Notes: generated from the letters alone by a model not told the origin. Positions 28,384 to 37,592 are shown, counted from the first letter of the stretch. The stretch is DNA of 64,000 nt from Clostridium kluyveri DSM 555 (GCF_000016505.1 NC_009706.1:3844001-3908000), one strand, 5' to 3'. Translations and numbers: made by a program.

Positions 28384-29166
28384 TTATTTATTCAAATTCA
28401 ATACTTTAATTATATTTTTTTGAGTTTGATCTATTTTTTTATTTTTATATCTTATAGCATTTATAGGGCATATATGTATACATCTAAGACATAGGATACA
28501 TTTACTATGAAAAATTGCACGTCCTCCCTCAAATGTTATATTTCCTTGTGGACAATTTCTTAAACACAATCCACACTTGTTACACTCTTTTGTAGCATAT
28601 ATGTTCTTAGATAATTTAGGAATCATATTTTTAAACACACAATACGTTATTTTATCTAGCTGAAACTTAACAAAAAAAGTATTTTCTCTAATAGTTTTAT
28701 TTTTTATGAAATTTTCTATTGTATTTTTAGTTTTTTTATCAGCCTTAATTAATAAATTTTCTATTTCATTTTTCGTAGGTTTTTTACCTATAGAAAAATA
28801 ATAGTTATTCGGCATTTTCACACTAATCTGTGCTGAAATAATATATCCCTTTTTCTTTAAACACTTTGCCATAAAACAACATGCAGAAGAAGATTCGGCT
28901 GCTTGTGTACAATATATTATAGCTCTTTTACTTTTCTTTAAAGAATCAAGCTTATTTAAAAAATCTCTTACAACTTTAGGCGGAAACTCTACATGGACTG
29001 GTGAACCTATAATTATAAAATCACATTTTTTAACTTCTCTATCTTCTATATATTGAATATCTATTAAATCTACATCTATATTATAAAGTTCAAAATTCTC
29101 TTTAAATCTATCTGCCACCCATTTAGTATTTCCGGTACCACTAAAATAATATAAAATGCCTCTCAT
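28384..29166 (-). CDS. Flavodoxin-ferredoxin fusion (EFR1 family)
   Basis: A 260-residue redox protein. The N-terminal half is a flavodoxin-like fold with the FMN phosphate loop YFSGTGNTKW (residues 7-16) and GSPVHVEFPP; the C-terminal part has two [4Fe-4S] ferredoxin motifs, CNKCGLCLRNCP and CILCLRCIHICP. This arrangement is the EFR1-type ferredoxin of clostridia, a cytoplasmic electron carrier of unknown partner. The Shine-Dalgarno is weak. No operon partner is evident. Confidence 0.85.
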   Translation of the reverse strand: MRGILYYFSGTGNTKWVADRFKENFELYNIDVDLIDIQYIEDREVKKCDFIIIGSPVHVEFPPKVVRDFLNKLDSLKKSKRAIIYCTQAAESSSACCFMAKCLKKKGYIISAQISVKMPNNYYFSIGKKPTKNEIENLLIKADKKTKNTIENFIKNKTIRENTFFVKFQLDKITYCVFKNMIPKLSKNIYATKECNKCGLCLRNCPQGNITFEGGRAIFHSKCILCLRCIHICPINAIRYKNKKIDQTQKNIIKVLNLNK

Positions 29167-29266
29167 GCCACAATAACCTTAACTTTTACATTTACTAAAC
29201 TTACAAAACATAAAAGAAATTATTCCTCTCTAAATATAATATATTCTTAAATTATAATCAAATTTT

Positions 29267-29950
29267 TTATTTCCTATTTCCCTCGGCATATATTTGTCTG
29301 TTTTTAACCATAATCTTGCTTAGAATTTCTGCTGATGTAGGTGGAGTAAATGCTATTGCATTAGCTCCTGCTAAAATGGTTTCTTTTATAGTTTCTTCTG
29401 TTGGACCACCTGTAGCTATTATAGGAAAACTAGGATATTCATCTCTAATTTTTTTTACTATTTTAGGAGTTTCTTTAGCGCCTGATACATTTATTATAGT
29501 AACTCCAGCTTCCACTCTTTCTTTTACATTCTCATACTCTGATACTATTGTTACTATTATAGGTATATCTATGGTATCTCTTACCTGTCTTATAACCTCA
29601 TTTGGAGTAGGGCTATTTAAAACAACTCCCATAGCCCCTTTAAATTCTGCATCTAAAGCTAAGTTTGTAACTCTTCTTCCTGCCACAGCTCTCCCACCAA
29701 CTCCACAGAATACAGGTATATCGGCAGATAAAAGAATCGCTTGAGTTATAAGAGGCTGAGGTGTAAATGGATATACTGCAATAACTGCATCTGCATTACT
29801 ATTTTTTATAACTGCTACATCTGTAGTAAATAAAAAAGATTTTAACCTTTTACCAAATATTCTTATACCACTTGCTTCTCTAATAACCTCAGGTACTTTA
29901 ATCATATGTCTTATAGGGATCCCTTTTATTTCAGGTATATATTTAGCCAT
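29267..29950 (-). CDS. TIM-barrel protein of unknown function
   Basis: A 227-residue protein that looks like a (beta/alpha)8 barrel: repeated beta-strand ends (AVIAVYPF, GAMGVVLNS, IIVTIV, TIINVSGAK) and a C-terminal phosphate-binding signature ATGGPTEETIKETILAGANAIAFTPP read in two parts. Homologues in clostridia are often simply named hydrolase. A phosphorylated substrate is likely, but no reaction can be assigned. Good RBS (GGGGGAGG) before the ATG. Neighbours do not suggest a pathway. Confidence 0.7.
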   Translation of the reverse strand: MAKYIPEIKGIPIRHMIKVPEVIREASGIRIFGKRLKSFLFTTDVAVIKNSNADAVIAVYPFTPQPLITQAILLSADIPVFCGVGGRAVAGRRVTNLALDAEFKGAMGVVLNSPTPNEVIRQVRDTIDIPIIVTIVSEYENVKERVEAGVTIINVSGAKETPKIVKKIRDEYPSFPIIATGGPTEETIKETILAGANAIAFTPPTSAEILSKIMVKNRQIYAEGNRK

Positions 29951-30006
29951 ATTTCCTCCCCCTTTTTGTTCTTCAAACTATTAGCCTATTGCAGTATTAA
30001 AAATGC

Positions 30007-30525
30007 CTATTTTATAAATTCTTCAGTATATTCTATTTCTTCTAAAACTTTTCTTATTATTCTTTTTCCAACTTCATTATCTTTCATTTCATTTAAGACA
30101 TCTTTTATATGAATCCAATGAGCTTCCTCCACTTCAGCAGATTTTTTTATATATCCACTGCCATAGTTAGCCATAAACATAAGCATTAATAATTCTTTCT
30201 TATTGTTAACTACATATTCACTTCCTAAATATTTCAAATCTTTTATTTTAATACCAGCTTCCTCATATACTTCTCTATGAACAGTTTGTTCTACATTTTC
30301 GCCATTTGTAACGTAACCTGATAATAAAACTCTGCAATTTTTAAATATATAACTCTGTTTTAACAATAATATATAATTTCCCTTTATAACCGCCACCATT
30401 ACACAGGGTCTTGGAGTATCAAAATACATTATCTTGTCCTCTGGACAGTACGGCACTCCCCCTTCGTCCCAGCTGTATTTTTCTTCTAATTTTCTTCCAC
30501 ATATCGGACAATATATAAATTTCAT
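30007..30525 (-). CDS. Nudix hydrolase, NudC-like
   Basis: About 172 residues. N-terminal zinc-ribbon remnant (CPICG, then a single YCPED) followed by a Nudix domain whose box runs from GYVTNGENVE through REVYEEAGI; it resembles NAD-pyrophosphatase (NudC) but lacks one Cys pair. It would cleave nucleoside diphosphates linked to another group. The start is uncertain (ATG 30525 or GTG 30531): AAGGGGGTG lies about 20 bp upstream, but a hairpin GCTGC/GCAGC between them could bring it close. Confidence 0.8.
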   Translation of the reverse strand: MKFIYCPICGRKLEEKYSWDEGGVPYCPEDKIMYFDTPRPCVMVAVIKGNYILLLKQSYIFKNCRVLLSGYVTNGENVEQTVHREVYEEAGIKIKDLKYLGSEYVVNNKKELLMLMFMANYGSGYIKKSAEVEEAHWIHIKDVLNEMKDNEVGKRIIRKVLEEIEYTEEFIK

Positions 30526-30668
30526 AAACACGCTGCTATAAAAGCAGCTGCACCCCCTTTGATTTCAATAAAATTTTTATGTGTCATATTTTAAACATTA
30601 ATATATTAATATTATAAACTACATATACAAAATTAAAAAATAAATTTAATATCTATATATGCAATTTA

Positions 30669-31361
30669 TTATAATTGCACCTTTATTTCATCTCTTAAAA
30701 TTATAAAATTTTCACCTACATCACAATCATAGGCAACTACCTGAACATAATTTTCCTTTGCATGTCTCAAAGCCTCTCCAAATTTTTTATCCATTTCATC
30801 ATGAGGTCTAAAATATTTAACATCTTTCATTTGAATCAAGAACAACACTGCTGCATCCATTCCAGATTTTTTTACTTCTATTAATTCTAACAAATGCTTT
30901 CTTCCTCTTTCTGTGGGTGCATCTGGGAACATAGCTACTCCTTCTTTTTCTAAGGTAACCCCCTTTACCTCAACATAACATTTTAAATTTTCATCTCCCG
31001 AAAGTTTAAAATCAAATCTGCTATTTCCAAAAGTCTTTTCTCTCTCTATTTTATTATATTTGGTAAAGTAACTTATCTTTCTATTTTCTAATGCCTCCTC
31101 CACAACTTTATTTGGAATCTGTGAATCTATATTTATTAATTTATTTTCTTTATATCCAGCTATCAAATCATATTTAGTCTTCCTATTGATGCCATTTTCT
31201 TCTCTTAATAATATCGTAGTTTCTGGAAGAAGTATTTCCCTACATCTTCCTGTGTTAGGAACATGAACCATTACCTCTGAACCATTTAACTTTACATAAG
31301 CTTGAAATCTATTAGGTCTTCTAATAAATTCAGCCTTTACTATATTTTTATGAAATATCAA
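30669..31361 (-). CDS. sfsA: SfsA family protein
   Basis: A 230-residue SfsA homologue (sugar fermentation stimulation protein); the OB-like N-terminus with FIRRPNRFQAYV and MVHVPNTGRCREIL and the nuclease-like core RFDFKL ... CYVEVKGVTLEKEGVAMFPDAPTERG (split here) are characteristic. The function is poorly defined; the fold resembles restriction-type nucleases and DNA binding is reported for E. coli SfsA. TTG start at 31361 with GGAG 8 bp upstream. Confidence 0.88.
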   Translation of the reverse strand: MIFHKNIVKAEFIRRPNRFQAYVKLNGSEVMVHVPNTGRCREILLPETTILLREENGINRKTKYDLIAGYKENKLINIDSQIPNKVVEEALENRKISYFTKYNKIEREKTFGNSRFDFKLSGDENLKCYVEVKGVTLEKEGVAMFPDAPTERGRKHLLELIEVKKSGMDAAVLFLIQMKDVKYFRPHDEMDKKFGEALRHAKENYVQVVAYDCDVGENFIILRDEIKVQL

Positions 31362-31459
31362 CCTACCAACTCCAGTAAAACTAAATTTATTTATATATTT
31401 AGATCATACCAGATTCTTATATACAACATGTAATTTATTTTTGTTATATTTTTATGAAT

Positions 31460-31592
31460 AAGTTTTTATCAGAAGGCTGCAATTAGCTAACACCCACATC
31501 TTCTTCAAAGTGGAGGACAAGCACAGATAAGGTTCAGATAACGATGTGTATTCCTTACAAGCAAACTCCACTACCTTAGAATCACTTGATAA
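31460..31592 (-). repeat. Dispersed intergenic repeat, copy 3 (short form)
   Basis: Minus strand: ATCAAGTGATTCTAAGG, GTGGAGTTTGC, CTGAACCTTATCTG, CCACTTTGAAGAAG, GTGTTAGCTAATTGCAG. It lacks the hairpin insert of copies 1 and 2. In this copy a 40-codon frame without stop exists, but it is not open in the other copies. Confidence 0.75.
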
Positions 31593-31628
31593 TAAAAAAA
31601 CTTCATCTAGAAAGTAAAAAGATGAAGA
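31592..31628 (-). terminator. Terminator after bofA
   Basis: CTTCATCT / AGATGAAG stem followed by TTTTTTT on the minus strand; repeat copy 3 begins immediately after it. Confidence 0.8.
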
Positions 31629-31646
31629 TTTTATACACTAAAATTT

Positions 31647-31904
31647 TTAAAAAAACAATTTAAATATTATAAGAAATATTACCCCTGGTATCCCAAGAAA
31701 ACCTGCAATAAGTGCAGTAATGGCATTAATTCCTATACTAAATCCAAAGTAGCTTCCTATTAAATTTACAATTACTAAAAGCACCACGCCAAGTACTGCA
31801 TTTATAATGAGCTTAAATAATATTTTTATAGGCCATGAAAATACTTTTACAATAACGTATAATCCCACTATAGCAATTAAAAAATATCCTATATATTCAA
31901 CCAT
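31647..31904 (-). CDS. bofA: Pro-sigma-K processing inhibitor BofA
   Basis: An 85-residue membrane protein with two hydrophobic spans (about 5-40 and 44-80), the length and profile of BofA, including NAITALIAGFLGIPGV near the C-terminus. In Bacillus, BofA holds the SpoIVFB protease inactive in the outer forespore membrane. I start at ATG 31904 with GGGGGG upstream; a longer frame starts at 31931 without a site. It lies downstream of recR and yaaL as in Bacillus. Confidence 0.85.
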   Translation of the reverse strand: MVEYIGYFLIAIVGLYVIVKVFSWPIKILFKLIINAVLGVVLLVIVNLIGSYFGFSIGINAITALIAGFLGIPGVIFLIIFKLFF

Positions 31905-32033
31905 AATACTTATTCCCCCCATATAACCCATTATCAGTATAATTATCTGCTTAATTATAAATTACCACTTAATTTATATTCTAACAGTAAAAAAATATTA
32001 ATACAAAAGAAATAAGTCTAAATTTTTTATTTT

Positions 32034-32321
32034 TTAAGATAACTTTCTATTATTATCTAAGTTTTTAGATATATTTTTATATTTTAATTTTATTTTATTC
32101 TTTTTCATTTCATTTAATAGATACATATATTTTGCTTTTGCTGCTTCTTCCATATATATAGCATAATCTACCAGATGAGGATCTTTTACAGTATCAAAAT
32201 ATATTCTACACCTCTCTAATTCTTGCCTGGCCATTTCTATATCCTTTAACAATTTTTTCTGCTTCGGTGTATATTTTGAACCTTTTCTTAGTAAATACTG
32301 AACTACACTATATCTATTCAT
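32034..32321 (-). CDS. yaaL: YaaL family protein (DUF2508)
   Basis: A 95-residue charged helical protein with the DUF2508 pattern (LLKDIEMARQELERC ... DPHLVDYAIYMEEAAKAKYMYLL). Function unknown. The recR-yaaL-bofA order of Bacillus is kept, which is the main support. Start ATG with AGGAGG upstream. Confidence 0.82.
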   Translation of the reverse strand: MNRYSVVQYLLRKGSKYTPKQKKLLKDIEMARQELERCRIYFDTVKDPHLVDYAIYMEEAAKAKYMYLLNEMKKNKIKLKYKNISKNLDNNRKLS

Positions 32322-32396
32322 AGAACATAAAACCTCCTAAAGTTTATATATTATTCTAATAATTAACATAAATTATATATAATATACAAATTTTAC

Positions 32397-32993
32397 TTAT
32401 ATTTCTGTTCTACCTTCCAGTGCCTTCAATAGTGTAACCTCATCTGCATATTCTAAATTTCCTCCTACTGGAATGCCATGAGCTATTCTGGTAACTTTTA
32501 CTCCAAGGTGTTTCAGTATTTTAGATATATACATAGCTGTAGCCTCTCCCTCTACATTGGGATTAGTAGCTACTATAACCTCATTCACATCACCATTTAT
32601 TCTTCTTATAAGTTCTCTAAGTTTTATATCTTCAGGTCCTCTTCCTGCCATAGGTGATATATTACCATGTAATACATGGTAAACTCCATTATATTCTTTT
32701 ATTCTCTCCATAGACATTATATCTTTAGGTTCTTCAATTACACAAATTATACTTTTATCTCTATTAGGATTTGAACATATGGCACAGGGATCAGAATCTG
32801 TAAAATTTCCACAAATAGAACAATACTTTATAGTACCTCTTGCCTTAACTAAAGCTTTAGCAAATTCTCTTACCTCATCTGCAGGTAAATTTAATACATG
32901 TAATGTAAGTCTTTGGGCTGTTTTACGTCCTATTCCTGGAAGTTTTGCAAACTCTTCTATTAACTTTTCGATAGCAACAGGATAAAAATCCAT
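32397..32993 (-). CDS. recR: Recombination mediator RecR
   Basis: A 198-residue RecR: N-terminal helix-hairpin-helix ([16 protein letters not shown]), a zinc finger with four Cys ([19 protein letters not shown]), a Toprim domain ([14 protein letters not shown], then [15 protein letters not shown]) and the C-terminal Walker-like [12 protein letters not shown]. It works with RecO/RecF to load RecA at gaps. Start ATG with AGGTGATCC upstream. Part of the dnaX-ybaB-recR cluster. Confidence 0.95.
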   Translation of the reverse strand: MDFYPVAIEKLIEEFAKLPGIGRKTAQRLTLHVLNLPADEVREFAKALVKARGTIKYCSICGNFTDSDPCAICSNPNRDKSIICVIEEPKDIMSMERIKEYNGVYHVLHGNISPMAGRGPEDIKLRELIRRINGDVNEVIVATNPNVEGEATAMYISKILKHLGVKVTRIAHGIPVGGNLEYADEVTLLKALEGRTEI

Positions 32994-33014
32994 AGGATCA
33001 CCTCAATTATAAAG

Positions 33015-33034
33015 CCCCATCTTAAAAGATGGGG
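33015..33034 (-). terminator. Hairpin between ybaB and recR
   Basis: Perfect palindrome CCCCATCTTAAAAGATGGGG with CTTT following on the minus strand; probably a partial terminator or an mRNA processing point within the operon. Confidence 0.45.
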
Positions 33035-33042
33035 TTGTAAAT

Positions 33043-33387
33043 TTAAAACATTCCTGGAATATTAAGTCCACCAGTTAGCTTCTTCATTTCAGAAGCAGTT
33101 TGATCTTCCGCACTTTTCAATGCCTGGTTACATGCAGTTAATACCAGATCCTCAAGCATTTCCACATCTTCTGGATCAACAACCTCTGGTTTTATCTTTA
33201 TACTTACTATTTGCTTCTTTCCATTTACTACTACTGTTATAGCTTCTCCACCGGCAGTAGCAGAAAACTCTTTATTTTCAAGCTCCGATTGCATATCCTC
33301 CATTTGTTTTTGAAACTTTTGAGCCTGTTTCATTAAATTATTCATATTTCCCCCGCCACCAAAGTTAGGGAATCCTCCTCTTGCCAT
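33043..33387 (-). CDS. YbaB/EbfC nucleoid-associated protein
   Basis: A 114-residue YbaB family DNA-binding protein: [30 protein letters not shown] (read in two parts) and a coiled-coil N-terminal helix preceded by a Gly/Phe-rich tail. It forms dimers that bind DNA. ATG at 33387 with AGGAGG 9 bp upstream is preferred over an upstream TTG. The dnaX-ybaB-recR order is nearly universal. Confidence 0.93.
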   Translation of the reverse strand: MARGGFPNFGGGGNMNNLMKQAQKFQKQMEDMQSELENKEFSATAGGEAITVVVNGKKQIVSIKIKPEVVDPEDVEMLEDLVLTACNQALKSAEDQTASEMKKLTGGLNIPGMF

Positions 33388-33467
33388 AGCATATTTCCTC
33401 CTCAATTAAGTAATATCCATTTAATTATATCATATTTTTATGAAATCCTGTTTGCATTTCACATATA

Positions 33468-35129
33468 CTATTCGTCAAGTATTTCTACTATATCTTCTCC
33501 AAAAGTATCTTTTAAAAGTTGTTCTCTTGATGGACTATTACCTTGTATATCATTTTCTATAGAATATCTAACTGTAACTTTTTCTTTTAGTATTTCTGAA
33601 AATATCTGTTCTACTATCTTTATATTTTCTTGTTTTTCTAGTCTTTGTTTATGAAAGGCATAATTCTTATCATACTCTATAGTTATTACTCCCTTTTCAC
33701 AATTTACTATTTTACCTGTAGTAAGTGCTGCAAATAATACCATGTAATGTCTACTCTTAAATAATTCAAGTATATCTTTCCATCTTTTTTTTACTATGTC
33801 TAATGTAATTTTTGAATACATATTCTCTTCTATTATAGATTGTGTTCCCTTACTTATCAAATTTTTTTCTCTATTATCATGATGGTTGACTTCCCCAATT
33901 ATATTATCTTTCTTAATTACATCCCTAGATATTCCTAATTCTTTAGAAGGTATTTTCTCATGAAAAATTTTCATTCCCCCTTGTTTAAAAGCTTCTTCCA
34001 ATTTATTTAACCTAGAAAGCATTATCTCTTTGGATGTATCGTACTCTATCTTGCACATTTTTATTACTGCAAGCTCTAGATAAATTCTACTCTGCTTAAC
34101 CCATTTAGATTGCTCCTCGGCATCCTGAAATATATTTATATGTCTCATTATTTCTTCTACACGTATTTTCTGTGCCTGCTTTTTCAAAAGTTCTATATTT
34201 TCCTCTGATATATCTAAAATCTCTTCTGGATTATTGGATACCTTTACCATCAGCAAATTTCTCAAATGTACTATCATTTCCTTAATAAAATTATATATAT
34301 CTTTTCCACTTAAAACTATATCATCAATTACCTTCATAGATAACTCAACATTTTTTTCTATTATACTATCTGTAAGGTGAAATAAATTTTCATTTGTAAC
34401 TAACCCCAACATATCAACAATACTATTATATTCAACTTTTCCACTTCCCATAGATATGGCTTGATCTAATACACTTAGTGCATCTCTCATAGCACCATCA
34501 CATATCCTAGATATTAAATTTAAGCTTCTATCATCTGCAAATATTCCCTCTTCATTAACTATAGCTCTAAGTCTATTAAATATCTCTGAACTTTTTATCC
34601 TTCTAAAATCAAATTTTTGACACCTGGAAAGTATGGTTACGGGAAGCTTTTGTGGATCTGTAGTAGCAAGTATGAAAATTACATTTAAAGGGGGTTCTTC
34701 TAAAGTTTTTAAGAATGCATTTACAGCTTCCTGGGTAAGCATATGTACTTCGTCCATTATATATACCTTATACTTACCTTCCTGTGGTGGATATTTTACA
34801 TTTTCTATTACATCTTTTATGTCTTCAAGCTTTCTTTTAGATGCTGTATCCATTTCAATTACATCCATTGAAATGCCTTGATTTATCTTTTTGCACATTT
34901 CACATTCATTACAAGGCTCTCCCTGCTGAATATCTAAACAATTTACCGCTTTTGCTAGTATTTTTGCCATTGAAGTTTTTCCCGTACCTCTAGTTCCGCA
35001 AAATAAATAAGCATGGGCTACTCTATTATTCAGTATTTGATTTTTTAATGTAACAGTTATATGATTCTGACCTACTACATCTGAAAAATTTTTAGGTCTC
35101 CATTCTCTATATAGAGTAGTATAAGACAT
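33468..35129 (-). CDS. dnaX: DNA polymerase III subunits gamma/tau
   Basis: A 553-residue clamp-loader ATPase: Walker A GTRGTGKTS (about 45-53), a four-Cys zinc module (CLDIQQGEPCNECEMC), Walker B DEVHML, sensor motif ATTDPQKLPVTILSRCQKF and a C-terminal tau-like domain. It opens the sliding clamp at the replication fork. The ATG start follows GGTGACGAT. I see no clear programmed frameshift signal, so a separate gamma form cannot be claimed. Confidence 0.95.
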   Translation of the reverse strand: MSYTTLYREWRPKNFSDVVGQNHITVTLKNQILNNRVAHAYLFCGTRGTGKTSMAKILAKAVNCLDIQQGEPCNECEMCKKINQGISMDVIEMDTASKRKLEDIKDVIENVKYPPQEGKYKVYIMDEVHMLTQEAVNAFLKTLEEPPLNVIFILATTDPQKLPVTILSRCQKFDFRRIKSSEIFNRLRAIVNEEGIFADDRSLNLISRICDGAMRDALSVLDQAISMGSGKVEYNSIVDMLGLVTNENLFHLTDSIIEKNVELSMKVIDDIVLSGKDIYNFIKEMIVHLRNLLMVKVSNNPEEILDISEENIELLKKQAQKIRVEEIMRHINIFQDAEEQSKWVKQSRIYLELAVIKMCKIEYDTSKEIMLSRLNKLEEAFKQGGMKIFHEKIPSKELGISRDVIKKDNIIGEVNHHDNREKNLISKGTQSIIEENMYSKITLDIVKKRWKDILELFKSRHYMVLFAALTTGKIVNCEKGVITIEYDKNYAFHKQRLEKQENIKIVEQIFSEILKEKVTVRYSIENDIQGNSPSREQLLKDTFGEDIVEILDE

Positions 35130-35185
35130 ATCGTCACCTTCTTAATATATATTTATAAATTTGAAAATATATAATTTTATATAAT

Positions 35186-35210
35186 AAAAAAGACACCTCA
35201 TGGTATCTTT
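35186..35210 (-). terminator. Terminator of the SRP RNA
   Basis: AGATACC / GGTGTCT hairpin followed by TTTTTTATTA on the minus strand. Confidence 0.8.
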
Positions 35211-35224
35211 AAATGCAAATTATT

Positions 35225-35498
35225 AAAGTCGTGCACCTTGCTTCGTCTAATAAAACACAAGCGTTACCCATATAGTTAACTCAAACCAGGTTTATCCACG
35301 GCACACAAAAATATTCACTTACCGCTGCTTCCTTCCGGACCTGACGGGGTTCATGAGTTCTTGTTGCGTGGGACCAAGCTCTCAACGCCACTTTTATGGG
35401 GCAGGCCTCACATTTTAAAGTCTAAGCCAGGAATTCAACCCTGCTATAGCGGATTGCAGGTTACAGGGCACCGCTAACTCCCCATCTAGCACGACAAA
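35225..35498 (-). ncRNA. ffs: Signal recognition particle RNA, large type
   Basis: About 270 nt. The conserved helix 8 core is present on the minus strand (CCGTCAGGTCCGGAAGGAAGC and following GCGGTAAG), 5' and 3' ends pair (GTCGTGC / GCACGAC), and the extra Alu-domain sequence of Bacillus/Clostridium SRP RNA is included. It lies upstream of dnaX as in Bacillus. Confidence 0.95.
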
Positions 35499-35505
35499 GT
35501 TAAAA

Positions 35506-35595
35506 TGGCGGAGAGAGGGGGATTCGAACCCCCGGTAGAGTTTCCCCTACACACGCTTTCCAGGCGTGCTCCTTCAACCACTCGGACATCTCTCC
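35506..35595 (-). tRNA. tRNA-Ser (GGA)
   Basis: 90 nt with encoded CCA and a long variable arm. Acceptor GGAGAGA / TCTCTCC, anticodon stem-loop CACGC-CTGGAAA-GCGTG (anticodon GGA), T-arm GGTTCGAATCC. It reads UCC/UCU and so is the tRNA that should be sensed by both T-boxes at 27.6-28.0 kb. Confidence 0.96.
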
Positions 35596-35664
35596 ACAAA
35601 GTTTACTCATGAAAATAAATTAGGTATTTAATTTAAAATTAAATACTTCAACAGAACAATCAAT

Positions 35665-35693
35665 ATTATACTATTAAAATTATATAATTTCAA
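35665..35693 (-). promoter_or_regulatory. Promoter of tRNA-Ser / SRP RNA
   Basis: TTGAAA (35688-35693), 17 bp, TATAAT (35665-35670), about 70 bp upstream of the tRNA. Confidence 0.7.
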
Positions 35694-35747
35694 TAGTGTA
35701 ATTAAGATTTATTTTTATAAATTTAACATACATATTGTAAAAATAAA

Positions 35748-35783
35748 AACTGAGATATCTCTTAGGATTTCCCAGTCTTTAAT
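35748..35783 (-). terminator. Terminator of hydG
   Basis: Imperfect stem ACTGGGA / TCTCAGT then TTTTTATTTTT on the minus strand. Confidence 0.65.
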
Positions 35784-35813
35784 TTACCATTGTTGAAAAT
35801 ATATTTAGTCATT

Positions 35814-37241
35814 TTAGAACCTTAAATCTCTTTCCCCATTTCTAATACGATTAAGATAATTCACAGCTTTTTCACGCTGATTTTTATTTGGAACATTTTT
35901 AATTTCATTATCAATCATTTTTTGGCCTATGTCTTTTAATTCATCATCTGCATAATCTTTTAAGTACTCCTCAAAAGTTAATAGTGCATTTGGCAGACAA
36001 TAATTGCCTATATTGCCAGACTTGGCCAAAGGCATAAACCTGTCTCCCGTTCTGCCTGCACGATAACAGGCTGTACAATAGCTTGGCACATATCCATCCT
36101 TTACAAGTCCTTTAATCACATCAATAGGTTTTCTATGATCTGCCAAATTAAACTGCGGCTTTTCTTCAATTCCATGCTCATCTATAGTTTTTCTTTTAGC
36201 ATATCCTCCCACCCCTACACAAGAGCCTGCACTCATCTGGGAAATACCAACCTCTAAAAGCTCCTTACGGAACTCAATACTTTCTCTGGTAGAAAGAATC
36301 ATTCCTGTATAAGGAACTGCAAGTCGAATAGTTGCAACCACTTTTTTAAAATCTTTATCCTTAACTAAATAAGGAAAATTACTATAATCCACACCTTCTG
36401 CTGGTAAAAGTCTAGGGAAGGAAATTGTATGTGGCCCAACTCCATGAACTGCTTCTAGATGTTCAGCATGCATTAAAAGAGCTACTGTTTCATAGTGATA
36501 ATCATATAGGCCATATAGAGGGCCAATTCCTACATCGTCAATGCCGCCGCCTCCCATTGCCCTATCCATAGCTTCTGTGTGCCATTCATAATTATGCTTT
36601 GGTCCAAAATGCATATCAAGGTAGGTAGGTTTGTGGTATGTTTCTTGAAATAAAATATATGTTCCTATTCCTACGTCTTTTAATTTTTTATAATTTTCTT
36701 CAGTTGTAGCAGCGATATCTACATTTACTCTCCTAATAGCACCATTTTCGAATTTTTCATTATAAATGGTCTTTATACACTCTAAAATATATTCGATTGG
36801 ACATTTTTCATCATCCTCACCTGCCTCAAGAAGGAGTCTTTTATGTCCCATAGCTTCCAATGCCTTAACCTCTTCCCTCAGTTCATCCTGTGAAAGCTGA
36901 TGTCTGCCAATTTTATTTGCACACCTATATCCACAATATTTACAGTTATTCACACAATAACTTGATAGATAAAGTGGTGCAAACAATACAATTCTCCTAC
37001 CATAAATCTTTTCCTTTACTTCTTTCGCAATCTTGTACATTTTTTCAAGAGTTTCCTCATCATCAATCTCTAGCAAAACAGCTGCTTCTCTATGGGTAAG
37101 TCCTCTATACTCTTTTGCTTTAGATAAAATCCTATTAATTTCATTTTTGTCTTTAACAAGTTTTTGGGCCTCATTAATTGATTGTAAAACCTCTCCATCC
37201 TCGATGAATTCATTACAATCCATTGATTTTACATTATACAT
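35814..37241 (-). CDS. hydG: [FeFe]-hydrogenase maturase HydG (tyrosine lyase)
   Basis: A 475-residue radical SAM enzyme. The SAM cluster motif is Cys96-x3-Cys100-x2-Cys103; the C-terminal domain has CTACYRAGRTGDRF and a following NYC, which hold the auxiliary cluster specific to HydG (not ThiH). It splits tyrosine into p-cresol, CO and cyanide for the H-cluster. AAAGGGG precedes the ATG. It is not next to hydE or hydF here. A structured leader with its own terminator lies just upstream, so control by attenuation is likely. Confidence 0.95.
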   Translation of the reverse strand: MYNVKSMDCNEFIEDGEVLQSINEAQKLVKDKNEINRILSKAKEYRGLTHREAAVLLEIDDEETLEKMYKIAKEVKEKIYGRRIVLFAPLYLSSYCVNNCKYCGYRCANKIGRHQLSQDELREEVKALEAMGHKRLLLEAGEDDEKCPIEYILECIKTIYNEKFENGAIRRVNVDIAATTEENYKKLKDVGIGTYILFQETYHKPTYLDMHFGPKHNYEWHTEAMDRAMGGGGIDDVGIGPLYGLYDYHYETVALLMHAEHLEAVHGVGPHTISFPRLLPAEGVDYSNFPYLVKDKDFKKVVATIRLAVPYTGMILSTRESIEFRKELLEVGISQMSAGSCVGVGGYAKRKTIDEHGIEEKPQFNLADHRKPIDVIKGLVKDGYVPSYCTACYRAGRTGDRFMPLAKSGNIGNYCLPNALLTFEEYLKDYADDELKDIGQKMIDNEIKNVPNKNQREKAVNYLNRIRNGERDLRF

Positions 37242-37321
37242 ATTTTTACCCCTTTCTAAAATAATTTTAAAAAATATCCCCTTAAATATTTATAATCTCC
37301 ACCGTCATTCAATTATATTAA

Positions 37322-37360
37322 AATAAAAACTCCCTTTCCGAAACTCATTCAGAAAGGGAG
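37322..37360 (-). terminator. Strong terminator in the hydG leader
   Basis: CTCCCTTTC / GAAAGGGAG stem, then TTTTTATTTT on the minus strand, about 80 bp upstream of the hydG start. It would stop transcription before hydG unless disrupted. Confidence 0.8.
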
Positions 37361-37380
37361 CAAATTAGCAAAAATAAAAA

Positions 37381-37495
37381 TTAACCATGCCAAATGCACG
37401 CCTTTCCGCTGGAAACACCTTACGGTCAGGTAAATCAACAAGCCTTGTATCCCCAAGTAAATTTAATACAAGCAGATACAATGCATACTAGAAAA
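37381..37495 (-). ncRNA. Candidate riboswitch aptamer upstream of hydG
   Basis: Between a promoter and a terminator, the minus-strand RNA can form an outer TATGC/GCAT closure, a CTTGTAT/ATACAAG hairpin, an ACC-GTAA-GGT hairpin with a GNRA-type loop, and TTTCC/GGAAA. Its 3' segment GGAAAGGCGTGCAT...GGC resembles the 3' core of Moco/Tuco-family RNAs (GGAAAGGTGTACATGGC in the E. coli moaA leader). The family identity is tentative; the leader architecture itself is clear. Confidence 0.4.
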
Positions 37496-37514
37496 TAATA
37501 CTTCTCTTATTTTA

Positions 37515-37543
37515 GTTTTAACATACATATTTGGCTTTGTCAA
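37515..37543 (-). promoter_or_regulatory. Candidate promoter of the hydG leader
   Basis: TTGACA (37538-37543) with 17 bp to TAAAAC (37515-37520), about 20 bp before the structured leader. The -10 is imperfect. Confidence 0.55.
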
Positions 37544-37592
37544 ACATGTATTAGATAACTACAATAAGTAATATAATAGAGGGTATCAAGAC

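Noticed and set aside
31460-31580. 40-codon frame inside repeat copy 3
   Set aside because: The frame is interrupted in copies 1, 2 and 4, so it is not a conserved gene.
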